A stretch of DNA of 64,000 nucleotides from Enterovibrio norvegicus DSM 15893 (GCF_900115495.1 NZ_FOWR01000016.1:1-64000); one strand, 5' to 3'; counted from the stretch's first letter, positions 21,792-30,884 are shown. Notes: a model not told the origin generated them from the sequence alone. Numbers and translations: made by a program.

Positions 21792-22361
21792 ATGCTCAAG
21801 AAGGCGCTTTTATTGACAGGTATTTTGGCACTCAATGCCTGTTCGCTCGTGTATGAACAAGATACACGCAGTGCTAAAACGGAATGGACAGATACACAGC
21901 TTTCAATGGAAGTAGCAGGCATTGCCAACAAAGCGCCTTACCAAGGAAACTCACGCATCAATGCGGCAAGCTACGACGGTAAAATACTGCTCGTAGGGCA
22001 GGTATCAAGCGATGAGCTCAAACAATCCCTTGTGAGTAAAATACGCGAGCTTAAAGGTGTGGAAACGGTTTACGATCAAATCCGCATTAAAGCACCATTG
22101 TCGCTGGCTGATGTGAGTAAAGACACATGGCTAACCACAAAAGTTAAATCAGCACTGATTGGCAGTAAGAAGCTACGAGACGTGAGTATCAAAGTCATCA
22201 CGGAAGACGGGGAAGTGTTCTTGCTGGGGTACGTCACCCGTGAGCAAGGCAACGAAGCCACAGAGATTACACGCAACCTAAGTGGTGTAAAACAGGTCAT
22301 CAAAGGCTTTCAGTATTACGAGCCTAGCGCGACACCTGCCGCCACAGAGGAATCACCTTAA
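21792..22361 (+). CDS. dolP: Outer-membrane lipoprotein DolP (YraP), two BON domains
   Basis: Lipoprotein that supports outer-membrane integrity at division sites and folding by BAM in Escherichia coli. A short signal peptide ends in the lipobox LNAC. Two BON domains follow (about residues 45-110 and 120-178), with the repeated pattern ILLVGQVSSDE and VFLLGYVTREQ. The ATG at 21792 is preferred to the GTG one codon earlier; GGAGAG lies 5 bp upstream. 189 residues. Confidence 0.95.
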   Translation: MLKKALLLTGILALNACSLVYEQDTRSAKTEWTDTQLSMEVAGIANKAPYQGNSRINAASYDGKILLVGQVSSDELKQSLVSKIRELKGVETVYDQIRIKAPLSLADVSKDTWLTTKVKSALIGSKKLRDVSIKVITEDGEVFLLGYVTREQGNEATEITRNLSGVKQVIKGFQYYEPSATPAATEESP

Positions 22362-22393
22362 CTCAGCGTGCGTGGTAGTCACTTTAAGAGAAT

Positions 22394-22423
22394 AAAAAAA
22401 GCAGCCAATTGGCTGCTTTTTTT
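22394..22423. terminator. Bidirectional terminator between dolP and sspB
   Basis: A 16-bp perfect palindrome (22401-22416, GCAGCCAATTGGCTGC) has seven A on the left and seven T on the right. It serves the convergent dolP and sspB transcripts; its right edge reaches the sspB stop codon. Confidence 0.93.
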
Positions 22424-22901
22424 ATTTAACAATTGTCAGCGTCGGTCTTGGCCTTGGCGGTTCTTCGTCTGGAGTTTTATCTTGGCTTTCGCTACGTGTT
22501 GATGTGTAGCTTTCAGGCTCAGAAGATTCACGAGACTCAGTCATCGCATCCACATTCTCCAGTTCTGCTTGATAAGCAGGCTCTGGGTCAAACATGGTGC
22601 CAGCGCCGTTTTCACGGGCATAAATTGCCAGTACAGCGTACATAGGTACGTTGACTTGCATTGGTCGGCCACCAAAACGTGCATTAAAGGTCACGTCGTT
22701 GTTACCGAGCTCAATATTGCCTACTGCACGTGGCGCAATATTCAATACAATTTGACCGTCCTGAACATACTCCATAGGGACATTCACAAACGGCAAGGTT
22801 GCATCTACCACCAAGTGTGGCGTCAAATCGTTATCAAGAAGCCAGTCGTAAAACGCCCGCAATAAATACGGACGTCTAGGCTTAAGGTTTTCTTCGCTCA
22901 T
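22422..22901 (-). CDS. sspB: ClpXP protease specificity-enhancing factor SspB
   Basis: Adaptor that delivers ssrA-tagged proteins to ClpXP. The N-terminal substrate-binding domain (RPYLLRAFYDWLLDNDLTPHL and onward) is followed by a long acidic disordered linker. The C-terminal ClpX-binding peptide RPTLTIVK, matching the conserved XB motif, closes the protein. 159 residues. It shares one base with the sspA stop region. Confidence 0.96.
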   Translation of the reverse strand: MSEENLKPRRPYLLRAFYDWLLDNDLTPHLVVDATLPFVNVPMEYVQDGQIVLNIAPRAVGNIELGNNDVTFNARFGGRPMQVNVPMYAVLAIYARENGAGTMFDPEPAYQAELENVDAMTESRESSEPESYTSTRSESQDKTPDEEPPRPRPTLTIVK

Positions 22902-23539
22902 TACTGACCAGCTAAACGCATCTCGCGTTCTGCTTCGGTCAATGAAGCTAAAAACGAATCTCGTTCGAAAACACGTGCCATGTACGTTTTCACTTCTTTT
23001 GCACCAGGACCGCTTAGCTCAATACCCATAACAGGTAAACGCCATAGTAGAGGTGCAAGGTAGCAATCTACCAAACTAAATTCTTCACTCATGAAGAATG
23101 GGTATTCCGCGAATACAGGAGCCAGTGCCAGCAGTTCTTCACGAAGTTGACGACGTGCTTTATCTGCTTCTTCTGCGTTCCCTTTTTCGATTTTCTCAAC
23201 CAAGGTGTACCAGTTACGTTCAATGCGGTACATCATTAGACGGCTGTTACCACGGGCAACCGGGTAAACAGGCATCAATGGTGGATGCGGAAAACGCTCA
23301 TCCAAGTATTCCATGATGATATTCGCGTTATACAACGCCAATTCACGGTCAACCAGAGTAGGAACCGAATTGTATGGATTCAGGTCTAGTAAATCCTCTG
23401 GTAGGTTATTAGGATCAACAAGCTCAATCTCGTAGGTAACACCTTTCTCAGCAAGAACGATGCGCACCTGATGGCTATACATGTCTGATGCGTCAGAATA
23501 CAACGTCATCACCGAGCGTTTATTGGCAGCAACAGCCAT
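22901..23539 (-). CDS. sspA: Stringent starvation protein SspA
   Basis: Glutathione-S-transferase-fold protein that binds RNA polymerase holoenzyme and affects stationary-phase and stress transcription. It shows a thioredoxin-like N-terminus (SVMTLYSDASDMYSHQVRIV), the segment SVPTLVDRELALYNANIIMEYLDE, and a C-terminal helical domain containing EEFSLVDCYLAPLLWRLP. 212 residues. It lies upstream of sspB, the standard pair. Confidence 0.97.
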   Translation of the reverse strand: MAVAANKRSVMTLYSDASDMYSHQVRIVLAEKGVTYEIELVDPNNLPEDLLDLNPYNSVPTLVDRELALYNANIIMEYLDERFPHPPLMPVYPVARGNSRLMMYRIERNWYTLVEKIEKGNAEEADKARRQLREELLALAPVFAEYPFFMSEEFSLVDCYLAPLLWRLPVMGIELSGPGAKEVKTYMARVFERDSFLASLTEAEREMRLAGQ

Positions 23540-23567
23540 TAACCCCTCCAGAATATTTCATCATTAG

Positions 23568-23598
23568 AAAAAACAATGGGAGCTCATGCCCCCATTGT
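23568..23598 (-). terminator. Terminator of the petABC operon
   Basis: An 8-bp stem (ACAATGGG at 23573-23580 and CCCATTGT at 23591-23598) is followed on the minus strand by a T-run. It lies between the petC stop and sspA. Confidence 0.85.
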
Positions 23599-23625
23599 GG
23601 ATCAGCAACTCACTAGATTAACCGA

Positions 23626-24363
23626 TCAGTGTACGTCACGCCAATATTCTTTCTTCAGGAAAATGGTCAATACTAGGAAAATCAACAAGAAGCCAATTAC
23701 CCAATATCCCATTTGCTGACGTTCAAGCTTGTTTGGCTCACCGGAATACTCTAGGAAGTTAACCAAATCACGAACAGCTTCATCAAACTCATCAGGGCTC
23801 AGTTCACCGTTACCCATTGATTCAATGCCAACAAACTCGTCTACCATCTCACCATCAACCATCACTGACTTGTATTGCTTAACAGGCGTCCCCTGAAGCT
23901 CTTCAAGTACGTGAGGCATACCAACGCTCGGGAAAACAACGTTGTTCACCCCAAATGGGCGAGAAGGGTCTGCATAGAACGAACGCAGATAGGTATAAAC
24001 CCAATCTGTGCCACGCACGCGAGCAACTAGCGTAAGGTCTGGTGCAGGCGCACCAAAGAACGTCGCTGCGTCATCCGTTGCGATGGCATTCTTAACAAGG
24101 TCACCGATTTTGGCGTTTTCATCAAACACCAAGTTTTCCATCATCAAGTTGTTCGGAATATCCAAGTCATTCGCAATACGCTCGTAACGTTGGTATTGCG
24201 TTGCGTGACAGCCGAAACAATAGTTCATGAACAACTTTGCACCGTTTTGCAAAGAGGCTTTGTCCGACAAATCATTGTTAGCTGCGTCCAGTGGCACTTT
24301 CGCACCTGCGGCTAGCGCAAGAGAAGGCAACAACGCGAACAAGATTACAATCCACTTCTTCAT
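23626..24363 (-). CDS. petC: Ubiquinol-cytochrome c reductase, cytochrome c1
   Basis: Heme c subunit of the cytochrome bc1 complex. It passes electrons from the Rieske protein to periplasmic cytochrome c. An N-terminal signal peptide (about residues 1-18) precedes one CXXCH heme site, Cys49-Cys52-His53 (CFGCH). A methionine ligand is likely in the GMPHVLEEL region. A C-terminal transmembrane anchor is followed by KKEYWRDVH. 245 residues. It is the last gene of petABC and shares one base with petB. Confidence 0.97.
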   Translation of the reverse strand: MKKWIVILFALLPSLALAAGAKVPLDAANNDLSDKASLQNGAKLFMNYCFGCHATQYQRYERIANDLDIPNNLMMENLVFDENAKIGDLVKNAIATDDAATFFGAPAPDLTLVARVRGTDWVYTYLRSFYADPSRPFGVNNVVFPSVGMPHVLEELQGTPVKQYKSVMVDGEMVDEFVGIESMGNGELSPDEFDEAVRDLVNFLEYSGEPNKLERQQMGYWVIGFLLIFLVLTIFLKKEYWRDVH

Positions 24364-25625
24364 TAGTAGTTCACCCTCTCCGGTAATGGTTTTGTTGCTT
24401 CGTTCTTGCTGTAAACAAACAGCATCACAAAGAACATGAAGTAACCAAAGCTAAAGATCTGAGCCAACAGCGTATACAGGCTAGTGGCAGGCAATGTACC
24501 CAACACACCCAGAGCAATGAAGGAGATAACGAACTGAACAATGTTAGCAAGGTGCAACTTGCTGCGATAACGGTAAGAACGCACTTTACAGCGGTCCAAC
24601 CAAGGCAGAACAAACAATACCGCGATAGACAAGCCCATGAGCACAACACCGGTCAGCTTATCTGGAACCGCACGCAAAATGGCGTAGAACGGTGTGAAAT
24701 ACCAAACTGGCGCAATGTGGTCAGGCGTTTTAATCGGGTTAGCTGCTTCAAAGTTAGGTGGCTCAAGGAAGTAGCCGCCCATCTCCGGATTAAAGAAAAT
24801 CACATACGCAAACAAGATACCGAAGCCAGCGACACCGATGAGATCTTTCACGGTTCCATAAGGGTGGAACGGCACAGAATCGATGATGTCGTATTTCTTG
24901 GTGTAGTCCTTATGGAATGGAAACTGCGTTTCGTAGCCTTCGCCTTTCGTGCCTTTCGGCAATTTAGTCTCTATCCCATCAGGGTTATTCGAGCCGACTT
25001 CATGCAACGCAAGAATGTGCAAGACAACCAACAACAAAATAACAATCGGCAATGCAACAACGTGTAACGCAAAGAAGCGATTCAGTGTTGCACCCGAGAG
25101 GACGAAATCACCACGAATCCAAAGTGTTAGGTCGTCACCGATAACAGGAATTGCACCAAATAGCGAAATGATTACCTGCGCGCCCCAGTAAGACATTTGC
25201 CCCCAAGGTAGCAAGTAACCCATAAAGGCTTCTGCCATTAGCGCGAGGAAAATCAGCATACCAAACAGCCACAGCAATTCGCGTGGTTTTTGGTAAGAGC
25301 CGTAAATCAAGCCACGGAACATGTGCAGATAAATCACAACAAAGAACGCAGATGCGCCCGTTGAGTGCATGTAACGAAGCAGCCAACCGTATTCAACATC
25401 ACGCATGATATATTCAATTGAGGCAAACGCACCTTCCGCTGAAGGGTTATAGCTCATGGTTAGCCAAATACCCGTCAGCAACTGATTCACTAGAACCAGC
25501 ATGGCTAACGAGCCAAACAAGTACCAGAAGTTGAAGTTCTTCGGCATTGGGTATTCGGACAAATGCTTTTTATATGCATTTATCGCAGGAAGGCGTTTTT
25601 CAAACCAGTTGAGTAGATTTTCCAT
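24363..25625 (-). CDS. petB: Ubiquinol-cytochrome c reductase, cytochrome b
   Basis: Core membrane subunit of cytochrome bc1 with two b hemes and both quinone sites. About eight membrane segments in 420 residues. Conserved blocks include MRDVEYGWLLRYMHSTGAS and the heme-binding HMFRGLIYGSYQKPRE, with further His ligands in the ALHVVALPIVILLLVVLH helix. The Qo-site motif appears as PDHIAPVWYF, the PEW-type loop, here with PVW. Middle gene of petABC. Confidence 0.98.
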   Translation of the reverse strand: MENLLNWFEKRLPAINAYKKHLSEYPMPKNFNFWYLFGSLAMLVLVNQLLTGIWLTMSYNPSAEGAFASIEYIMRDVEYGWLLRYMHSTGASAFFVVIYLHMFRGLIYGSYQKPRELLWLFGMLIFLALMAEAFMGYLLPWGQMSYWGAQVIISLFGAIPVIGDDLTLWIRGDFVLSGATLNRFFALHVVALPIVILLLVVLHILALHEVGSNNPDGIETKLPKGTKGEGYETQFPFHKDYTKKYDIIDSVPFHPYGTVKDLIGVAGFGILFAYVIFFNPEMGGYFLEPPNFEAANPIKTPDHIAPVWYFTPFYAILRAVPDKLTGVVLMGLSIAVLFVLPWLDRCKVRSYRYRSKLHLANIVQFVISFIALGVLGTLPATSLYTLLAQIFSFGYFMFFVMLFVYSKNEATKPLPERVNY

Positions 25626-26215
25626 TACGCATTCCCCTCATCAGCACCCACCAAAATACGGTTATCATCAAGATATACGTATGGCGGTACAACTAGGTTT
25701 AGTGGTGCTGGAACACTCTGGAATACACGTCCGGCCATATCAAACTTAGAACCATGACATGGGCAGAAGAAACCAGATGTAACGCCTTGAACCTGTTCTC
25801 CGAAACTGTCAGGGAGATACGTTGGTGAACAACCAAGGTGCGTACAAAGACCAACAGCGATAAATATCTCTGGTTTTATCGAACGATACGCACCAGTGAT
25901 ATATTCAGGCTGCTGAGGCTCTTGTGATTCAGGATCACGAAGCTTGTCACCAATACCATTTAACTCTTCCAGAGTCTGCTCGCCTCGACGAACAACCCAC
26001 ACAGGTTTCCCTTGCCAAATAACCCTGATTAACTGGCCTTCTTCTACTTTACTAATATCGACTTCGACCGGGGCTCCTGCCGCCTTTGCTTTGGCGCTAG
26101 GGTTCCAAGACTTTAAAAAAGGCACAGCGACTGCTGCTGCACCTACACCACCGACCACAGCGGTCGATAAAGTCAAGAAACGGCGTCGGCCCGAATTCAC
26201 TGGCGCATTGCTCAT
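25625..26215 (-). CDS. petA: Ubiquinol-cytochrome c reductase, Rieske iron-sulfur subunit
   Basis: 2Fe-2S subunit of the bc1 complex, anchored in the inner membrane with its cluster domain in the periplasm. A twin-arginine-type N-terminus (GRRRFLTLSTAVVG) leads into the anchor helix. The cluster ligands sit in CTHLGC (124-129) and CPCH (151-154). I place the start at the ATG at 26215, giving MSNAPVNSG and 196 residues, because GGGAG lies about 8 bp upstream. The frame is open to a Met 9 codons earlier that has no comparable ribosome site. First gene of petABC. Confidence 0.95.
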   Translation of the reverse strand: MSNAPVNSGRRRFLTLSTAVVGGVGAAAVAVPFLKSWNPSAKAKAAGAPVEVDISKVEEGQLIRVIWQGKPVWVVRRGEQTLEELNGIGDKLRDPESQEPQQPEYITGAYRSIKPEIFIAVGLCTHLGCSPTYLPDSFGEQVQGVTSGFFCPCHGSKFDMAGRVFQSVPAPLNLVVPPYVYLDDNRILVGADEGNA

Positions 26216-26359
26216 CCAACATACTCCCATGTGCTCCCGCATGGATTTTTATAACTGTCCTTATGCGTCCCTGGAGCTTACGGCTAACTCAAAATAAGAA
26301 TTTCTACGGCGTACAACTGAGTAAATCGACTCAATATAACCCACTAATACGTCGCCTAA

Positions 26360-26388
26360 ATGATAAGGAAAACCCCACTTTTTGACAA
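26360..26388 (-). promoter_or_regulatory. Strong sigma-70 promoter for petABC
   Basis: On the minus strand TTGTCA (26383-26388) lies exactly 17 bp from TATCAT (26360-26365), each 5 of 6 to consensus. The predicted start leaves an untranslated leader of about 140 nt. Confidence 0.72.
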
Positions 26389-26564
26389 GATAAAGCTACC
26401 TTTTTGTAACAAATGTGAGGGGCACACCGTTTTTTAACCTAAGCCCTAAAAACCAATTTTTTCAAGGTGGATGTCAATATTGAGATGTCGCGAGAAATGT
26501 TGAGAAAGCGGGATTTTAGCGAAGACGTTAAGAAAGGTGAGGAAATTACGGAAACAACAGATAT

Positions 26565-26593
26565 AAAAAAGCCTGGCATGAGCCAGGCTTTTT
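26565..26593 (-). terminator. Terminator of rplM-rpsI
   Basis: A stem GCCTGGC/GCCAGGC (26571-26577 and 26582-26588, loop ATGA) has an A-run that reads as six T on the minus strand and a shorter T-run on the plus strand. It lies 36 bp beyond the rpsI stop. Confidence 0.9.
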
Positions 26594-26628
26594 GGTCCAA
26601 TGTTCTCCGGATAAAATCCGGAAGCGAA

Positions 26629-27018
26629 TTAACGCTTAGAGAACTGTGGACGACGACGTGCTTTACGTAGACCAACTTTCTTACGTTCAACTTTACGAGC
26701 ATCACGTGTAACAAAGCCAGCAGCGCGTAGCGCAGGACGTAGAGATTCATCGTATTGCATCAGTGCACGAGTGATACCGTGACGGATCGCGCCAGCTTGA
26801 CCAGAAATACCACCACCAGAAACAGTGATGTATAGGTCTAGCTTGTCGGTCATTTCAACCAACTCAAGAGCCTGAAGAACAACCATGCGAGCTGTTGGAC
26901 GACCGAAGTAGGTCTCCAGTGAACGCTGGTTGATTACGATGTTACCGCTACCCGGTTTAATAAATACGCGAGCTGCGGAGCTTTTGCGGCGACCAGTGCC
27001 GTAGTATTGTTCTGCCAT
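26629..27018 (-). CDS. rpsI: 30S ribosomal protein S9
   Basis: Small-subunit protein whose C-terminal tail reaches the P-site tRNA. The tail ends RRRPQFSKR, the conserved Ser-Lys-Arg. It starts [19 protein letters not shown], and the family signature [19 protein letters not shown] is present. 129 residues. It follows rplM by 12 bp in the usual rplM-rpsI operon. Confidence 0.99.
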   Translation of the reverse strand: MAEQYYGTGRRKSSAARVFIKPGSGNIVINQRSLETYFGRPTARMVVLQALELVEMTDKLDLYITVSGGGISGQAGAIRHGITRALMQYDESLRPALRAAGFVTRDARKVERKKVGLRKARRRPQFSKR

Positions 27019-27030
27019 TGTTAAATCCCC

Positions 27031-27459
27031 TTAGATGTCCAGTGCTTGCGGCTGTTGTGCCGCGTGCTTGTGCTCAGTACCCGCGTAAACTTTAAGTTTA
27101 CGGAACATTGCACGACCTAGAGGACCACGTGGCAACATACCTTTAACGGCAAGTTCAATGATCATTTCTGGTTTCTTCGCGATCAGCTTGTCGAAGCTGA
27201 TTGACTTGATGCCACCAATGTAGCCAGTGTGGCTGTGGTACATCTTGTCAGTGAATTTCGCACCAGTTACGGTTACTTTGTCCGCGTTGATAACTACGAT
27301 GTAGTCACCAGTGTCAACGTGCGGAGTGTACTCCGGCTTATGCTTACCACGTAGACGAGATGCGATCTCAGTTGCGATACGACCCAGAGTTTTACCTTCT
27401 GCGTCTACAATATACCAGTCGCGTTTTACAGTTTCTGGTTTAGCAACGAAAGTTTTCAT
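27031..27459 (-). CDS. rplM: 50S ribosomal protein L13
   Basis: Early-assembling large-subunit protein. 142 residues, with [20 protein letters not shown] at the start and the L13 signatures [21 protein letters not shown] and [22 protein letters not shown]. It leads the rplM-rpsI operon. A leader of about 125 nt separates it from the -10 element at 27593; in Escherichia coli the L13 leader is a target of autogenous control, and whether this one is cannot be seen from sequence alone. Confidence 0.99.
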   Translation of the reverse strand: MKTFVAKPETVKRDWYIVDAEGKTLGRIATEIASRLRGKHKPEYTPHVDTGDYIVVINADKVTVTGAKFTDKMYHSHTGYIGGIKSISFDKLIAKKPEMIIELAVKGMLPRGPLGRAMFRKLKVYAGTEHKHAAQQPQALDI

Positions 27460-27592
27460 GCTAATAAATTACCCGATTATTTAAAAATTTCACTTAAGGA
27501 GCGAATGCTCCCACTGTTAAGAGCCCATTCAGCGCCCCTTCGAGCGGTGTACCCTCGGCCTAAGCCTTTCAACAGTAACGGTGGGTTGCGGG

Positions 27593-27598
27593 ATTATA
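27593..27598 (-). promoter_or_regulatory. -10 element of the rplM-rpsI promoter
   Basis: A perfect TATAAT on the minus strand is followed by the GC-rich discriminator CCCGC, as in ribosomal-protein promoters that respond to ppGpp. The -35 is degenerate and overlaps a run of A/T hairpins (27610-27650). Confidence 0.65.
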
Positions 27599-27693
27599 GA
27601 GAAGGGTGTAGAAAAAATCACCTTTTTTTCTAAAAAAGTCCTGACTTTTTCATCGGGTCGCTAATAACAATGTTATAGCAGCGCCAAGCCTTG

Positions 27694-28797
27694 CTACGGA
27701 AGGTGTTCCAACGCCAAATAATCATGGCTTTGCATCTCTTTTAGGCGAGAACAACACCTTTTAAACTCAAAATTCAGCCTGCCATCAACATATAATGTTG
27801 TGAGTGCCACTTCTGCGGAAATAATGAGTTTCACATGTCGCTCGTAGAACTCGTCAACCATGGCAATAAAGCGTCTTGCTGCATCATCTCTTGATGCCCC
27901 CATCTGAGGAACATCAGACAGCAAAACCGTGTGGTATAAGCGTGCAACCTCTATATAGTCAGATTGGCTGCGCGGGCTATCACACAAGGTGGCGAAGTCG
28001 AAATGCACCACACCTTCCGCTTCTCTTACCGTCAGTAATGGTCGGTTGTTTATTTCAATGGTGTGATGCGAGTGCATCGGCTCTGTCGCTAGCTGACAAA
28101 AGTAGCTTTCGAGGTTGGTATTGGCTTTTTCATCTAAAGGGAAATGGTAAATTTCCGCTTGTTCCAATGTGCGTAAACGGTAGTCCGTTCCAGCATCAAC
28201 ATTTACCACATCGCAATGTGCGTTTATTAATGCAATAGCAGGAAGGAAACGCGCGCGCTGCAGCCCGTTTCGATACAGCTCATCAGGCACGATGTTGGAC
28301 GTCGCGACCAAACAAATGCCGCGTTCAAACAAGGCTTCCATTAAGGTGCCGAGGATCATGGCATCGGTAATGTCGGAGACAAAGAACTCATCAAAGCAAA
28401 GAATGTGCGTTTCATCAGCCAGTTTATCGGCGATTTTCTGCAAAGGGTCGACCTGACCATCGAGCATGCTAAGTTCATGGTGAACCCGGTGCATAAAGCG
28501 ATGAAAGTGCATTCGCATCTTTTTGTCGAAAGGCAAGCTGTCAAAGAAAGTATCAACCAGATACGTCTTTCCTCGTCCAACACCGCCCCAGAAATACAAC
28601 CCTTTCTCCGGCGTTGTGTTCGTCGATTTCTGGCCAAACAAGCTTTTTAGAAATGACGGTTTCTCTTGCGGTGTATTCACTCGCTTCACAAGGCGATGGT
28701 ACAAATCATCAAGCAGCATTACCGCATTTCGTTGAGAAGCATCCTCAAAAAAATCGGGGCGTTGGAGGTCTTTATTGTATAAATCTAGCGGTGTCAT
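27694..28797 (-). CDS. zapE: Cell division ATPase ZapE (AFG1 family)
   Basis: AFG1-type P-loop ATPase that associates with the Z ring late in constriction in Escherichia coli. The Walker A loop GGVGRGKTYLVDTF lies near residue 71 and Walker B ILCFDEFFVSDI near residue 132. The arginine-rich segment near LQRARFLPAI is also typical. 367 residues. It is divergent from zapG and upstream of rplM, the usual gammaproteobacterial arrangement. Confidence 0.96.
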   Translation of the reverse strand: MTPLDLYNKDLQRPDFFEDASQRNAVMLLDDLYHRLVKRVNTPQEKPSFLKSLFGQKSTNTTPEKGLYFWGGVGRGKTYLVDTFFDSLPFDKKMRMHFHRFMHRVHHELSMLDGQVDPLQKIADKLADETHILCFDEFFVSDITDAMILGTLMEALFERGICLVATSNIVPDELYRNGLQRARFLPAIALINAHCDVVNVDAGTDYRLRTLEQAEIYHFPLDEKANTNLESYFCQLATEPMHSHHTIEINNRPLLTVREAEGVVHFDFATLCDSPRSQSDYIEVARLYHTVLLSDVPQMGASRDDAARRFIAMVDEFYERHVKLIISAEVALTTLYVDGRLNFEFKRCCSRLKEMQSHDYLALEHLP

Positions 28798-28992
28798 TCC
28801 TTGAACCTAACTGTGACTGAAGACATCTTTGTTCTCAAAATCAATAGTACCACGCTCAACTTTTGCCATGTATAGTGAACCGACGCATTTAAGGGATTCG
28901 TAACTACTTGAGCTCTCAAAATCAGAGTAGCAGCGTGGTCCTATTAATCATCTTGCATCTAAAAACTTACTAAAGAACATCAAGGAGCATTC

Positions 28993-29412
28993 ATGGCTGA
29001 AATCAACATCATTGCTTTTGGAGCCCTCGGCATTGTCATTGGCTTCTTAATCGGCCGTTTCATGAATCGTGACAATACGCAGCAAAAGGACTTAAAAAAA
29101 GAACTTGAAAAGTCACGTTACGAGGTAGAACAGTACCGCCAAGAATTGGTGGATCACTTTGCACAAAGCGCAGAGTTGCTCGACAACATTTCACGTGACT
29201 ACAGCAAGTTGTATCAACACATGGCAGCAACGTCTGCAGAGCTGATGCCAAACTTGCCTGAACAAGACAATCCATTCGCCAAACGCATCAGTAAATTGTC
29301 TGACGTTACGCCAGAGGCTGATAGCGATACGTCACAAGAGCAACCGCGTGACTACTCTGGTCAAGCAACCGGTTTGTTAAAAGATGCTGAAAAAACCAGC
29401 AAAGCGAGTTAA
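28993..29412 (+). CDS. zapG: Z-ring-associated protein ZapG (YhcB, DUF1043)
   Basis: Small inner-membrane protein linked to division and envelope synthesis. One N-terminal transmembrane helix (about residues 4-22, IIAFGALGIVIGFLIGRFM) is followed by a cytoplasmic coiled coil (about 27-75, KKELEKSRYEVEQYRQELVDH). The C-terminal tail is acidic and low-complexity. 139 residues. AAGGAG precedes the ATG. It lies between divergent zapE and degQ. Confidence 0.95.
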   Translation: MAEINIIAFGALGIVIGFLIGRFMNRDNTQQKDLKKELEKSRYEVEQYRQELVDHFAQSAELLDNISRDYSKLYQHMAATSAELMPNLPEQDNPFAKRISKLSDVTPEADSDTSQEQPRDYSGQATGLLKDAEKTSKAS

Positions 29413-29443
29413 GTCGGTCACACTTCTTAATTGAGGTAGCATT

Positions 29444-29471
29444 GAACTTTTTCAAATAATCCCCACTCTTA
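29444..29471 (+). promoter_or_regulatory. Possible sigma-E promoter of degQ
   Basis: GAACTT (29444-29449) is spaced 17 bp from TCTTA (29467-29471), close to the sigma-E pattern GAACTT-N16-TCTRA. The match is imperfect in spacing and in the fourth base of the -10. Sigma-E control of a DegP/DegQ-type protease would fit known biology. Confidence 0.4.
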
Positions 29472-29491
29472 CATCGTACCGATACAGGGGA

Positions 29492-30865
29492 GTGTTTATG
29501 AAAAAGACGTCTTTGCTTACTTTGAGTGCAATTGCACTCGCCATTAGTACAAGTATTACTGCCTTGCCTGCAACTGCCGCATTACCGATGGCCGTTGCAG
29601 GTGAGAGCCTTCCAAGTCTGGCGCCGATGCTAGAAACTGTCAGCCCAGCGGTTGTCAGCATTTCTGTGGAAGGTAGCCACACCTCTAAGCAACGTGTTCC
29701 TGAGTCTTTCCGCTTCTTCTTTGGCCCTGATTTTCCGTCAGAACAAGTCCGTGAACGTCCTTTTCGTGGGTTGGGATCTGGCGTCATTGTTGATGCAGGA
29801 AAAGGCTTTATCGTCACCAACCATCATGTCATCGATGGCGCGAATAAAATCCGTGTACAGCTTCATGATGGTCGAGAGTATGACGCAGAACTGATCGGTA
29901 GCGACAGCATGTCAGACGTCGCCTTGCTCAAGCTCGAAAAAGCAGAAAATCTAACAGAGATTAAATTTGCAGATTCCGATGCCCTTCGTGTTGGGGATTT
30001 TGCCATTGCCATTGGTAACCCATTTGGCCTCGGGCAAACCGTCACATCCGGTATCATTTCGGCGCTAGGCCGAAGCGGTCTGAATCTCGAAAATTTCGAG
30101 AACTTCATTCAGACCGATGCCGCCATTAACAGCGGTAACTCTGGTGGTGCGTTGGTGAACCTCAACGGTGAACTCGTCGGGATTAACACGGCCATTTTGG
30201 GCCCTAACGGCGGTAACGTGGGTATCGGTTTTGCCATTCCTGTCAACATGACGAAAAACCTCGTCGAACAAATCCTAGAATTCGGTGAAGTTCGCCGTGG
30301 TGTGTTGGGTGTTCAAGGCGGAGAGCTCACGTCTGAGCTTGCGGAAGCCTTCGGCTATGAAACCAACCACGGCGCATTTGTTAGCCAAGTTGTTCCTGAT
30401 TCTGCAGCGGCTAAAGCAGGCATTGAAGCTGGCGATATCATCATCTCCGTCAATGGCAAAGAGATCAGAACATTTGGCGAACTGCGCGCGAAAGTCGCTA
30501 CGCTTGGTGCGGGTAAGAAGGTCAAACTGGGTTTGATTCGCGATGGTAAAGATAAAACCGTCACTGCTACGTTGAAAGAAGCAGGCATGGTGAAGGCAAA
30601 AGCCGAAACCTTGCATGAAGCATTAACTGGCGCGGAGCTCGAGAACTATAGCGAAGGCAAGGTGAAAGGTGTACGTGTTGCGCGCGTAGAGAAAGACTCG
30701 ATTGCTGCGCGCTATGGCTTAAAACAAGGGGACATCATTGTTGGCCTGAACCGTAACGACGTGAACAATCTTGGCGATTTCCGCAAGCAATTAGAGAGTA
30801 AACCAAACGTGCTTGCCTTAAACATTGTACGCGGTGAGTCGACGATGTATTTGGTCATTCGCTAA
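29492..30865 (+). CDS. degQ: Periplasmic serine protease/chaperone DegQ (HtrA family)
   Basis: Periplasmic quality-control protease that degrades or holds misfolded envelope proteins. A signal peptide (about residues 1-28, cleaved after ATA) precedes the trypsin-like domain. The catalytic triad is His110 (VTNHHV), Asp140 (SDVALLKL) and Ser215 (GNSGGAL). Two PDZ domains follow (about 265-355 and 375-455). 457 residues. Two PDZ domains make it DegP/DegQ-like; pairing with degS and zapG favours DegQ. The upstream ATG at 29492 is used; a Met at codon 2 is not available. Confidence 0.95.
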   Translation: MFMKKTSLLTLSAIALAISTSITALPATAALPMAVAGESLPSLAPMLETVSPAVVSISVEGSHTSKQRVPESFRFFFGPDFPSEQVRERPFRGLGSGVIVDAGKGFIVTNHHVIDGANKIRVQLHDGREYDAELIGSDSMSDVALLKLEKAENLTEIKFADSDALRVGDFAIAIGNPFGLGQTVTSGIISALGRSGLNLENFENFIQTDAAINSGNSGGALVNLNGELVGINTAILGPNGGNVGIGFAIPVNMTKNLVEQILEFGEVRRGVLGVQGGELTSELAEAFGYETNHGAFVSQVVPDSAAAKAGIEAGDIIISVNGKEIRTFGELRAKVATLGAGKKVKLGLIRDGKDKTVTATLKEAGMVKAKAETLHEALTGAELENYSEGKVKGVRVARVEKDSIAARYGLKQGDIIVGLNRNDVNNLGDFRKQLESKPNVLALNIVRGESTMYLVIR

Positions 30866-30884
30866 AACTCTTTACGGAAATTCA

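Larger units (their letters stand above)
26216..26628. other. 413-bp intergenic region between rpsI and petA
   Basis: No gene is seen on either strand. It holds the petABC promoter (26360-26388), a leader of roughly 140 nt before petA, and the rpsI terminator (26565-26593). The middle (26390-26560) is AT-rich and shows no further feature that I can support. Confidence 0.7.

Noticed and set aside
24552-25067. 171-residue plus-strand frame antisense to petB
   Set aside because: A shadow frame of a strongly conserved cytochrome b gene, without its own ribosome site or recognisable domain.
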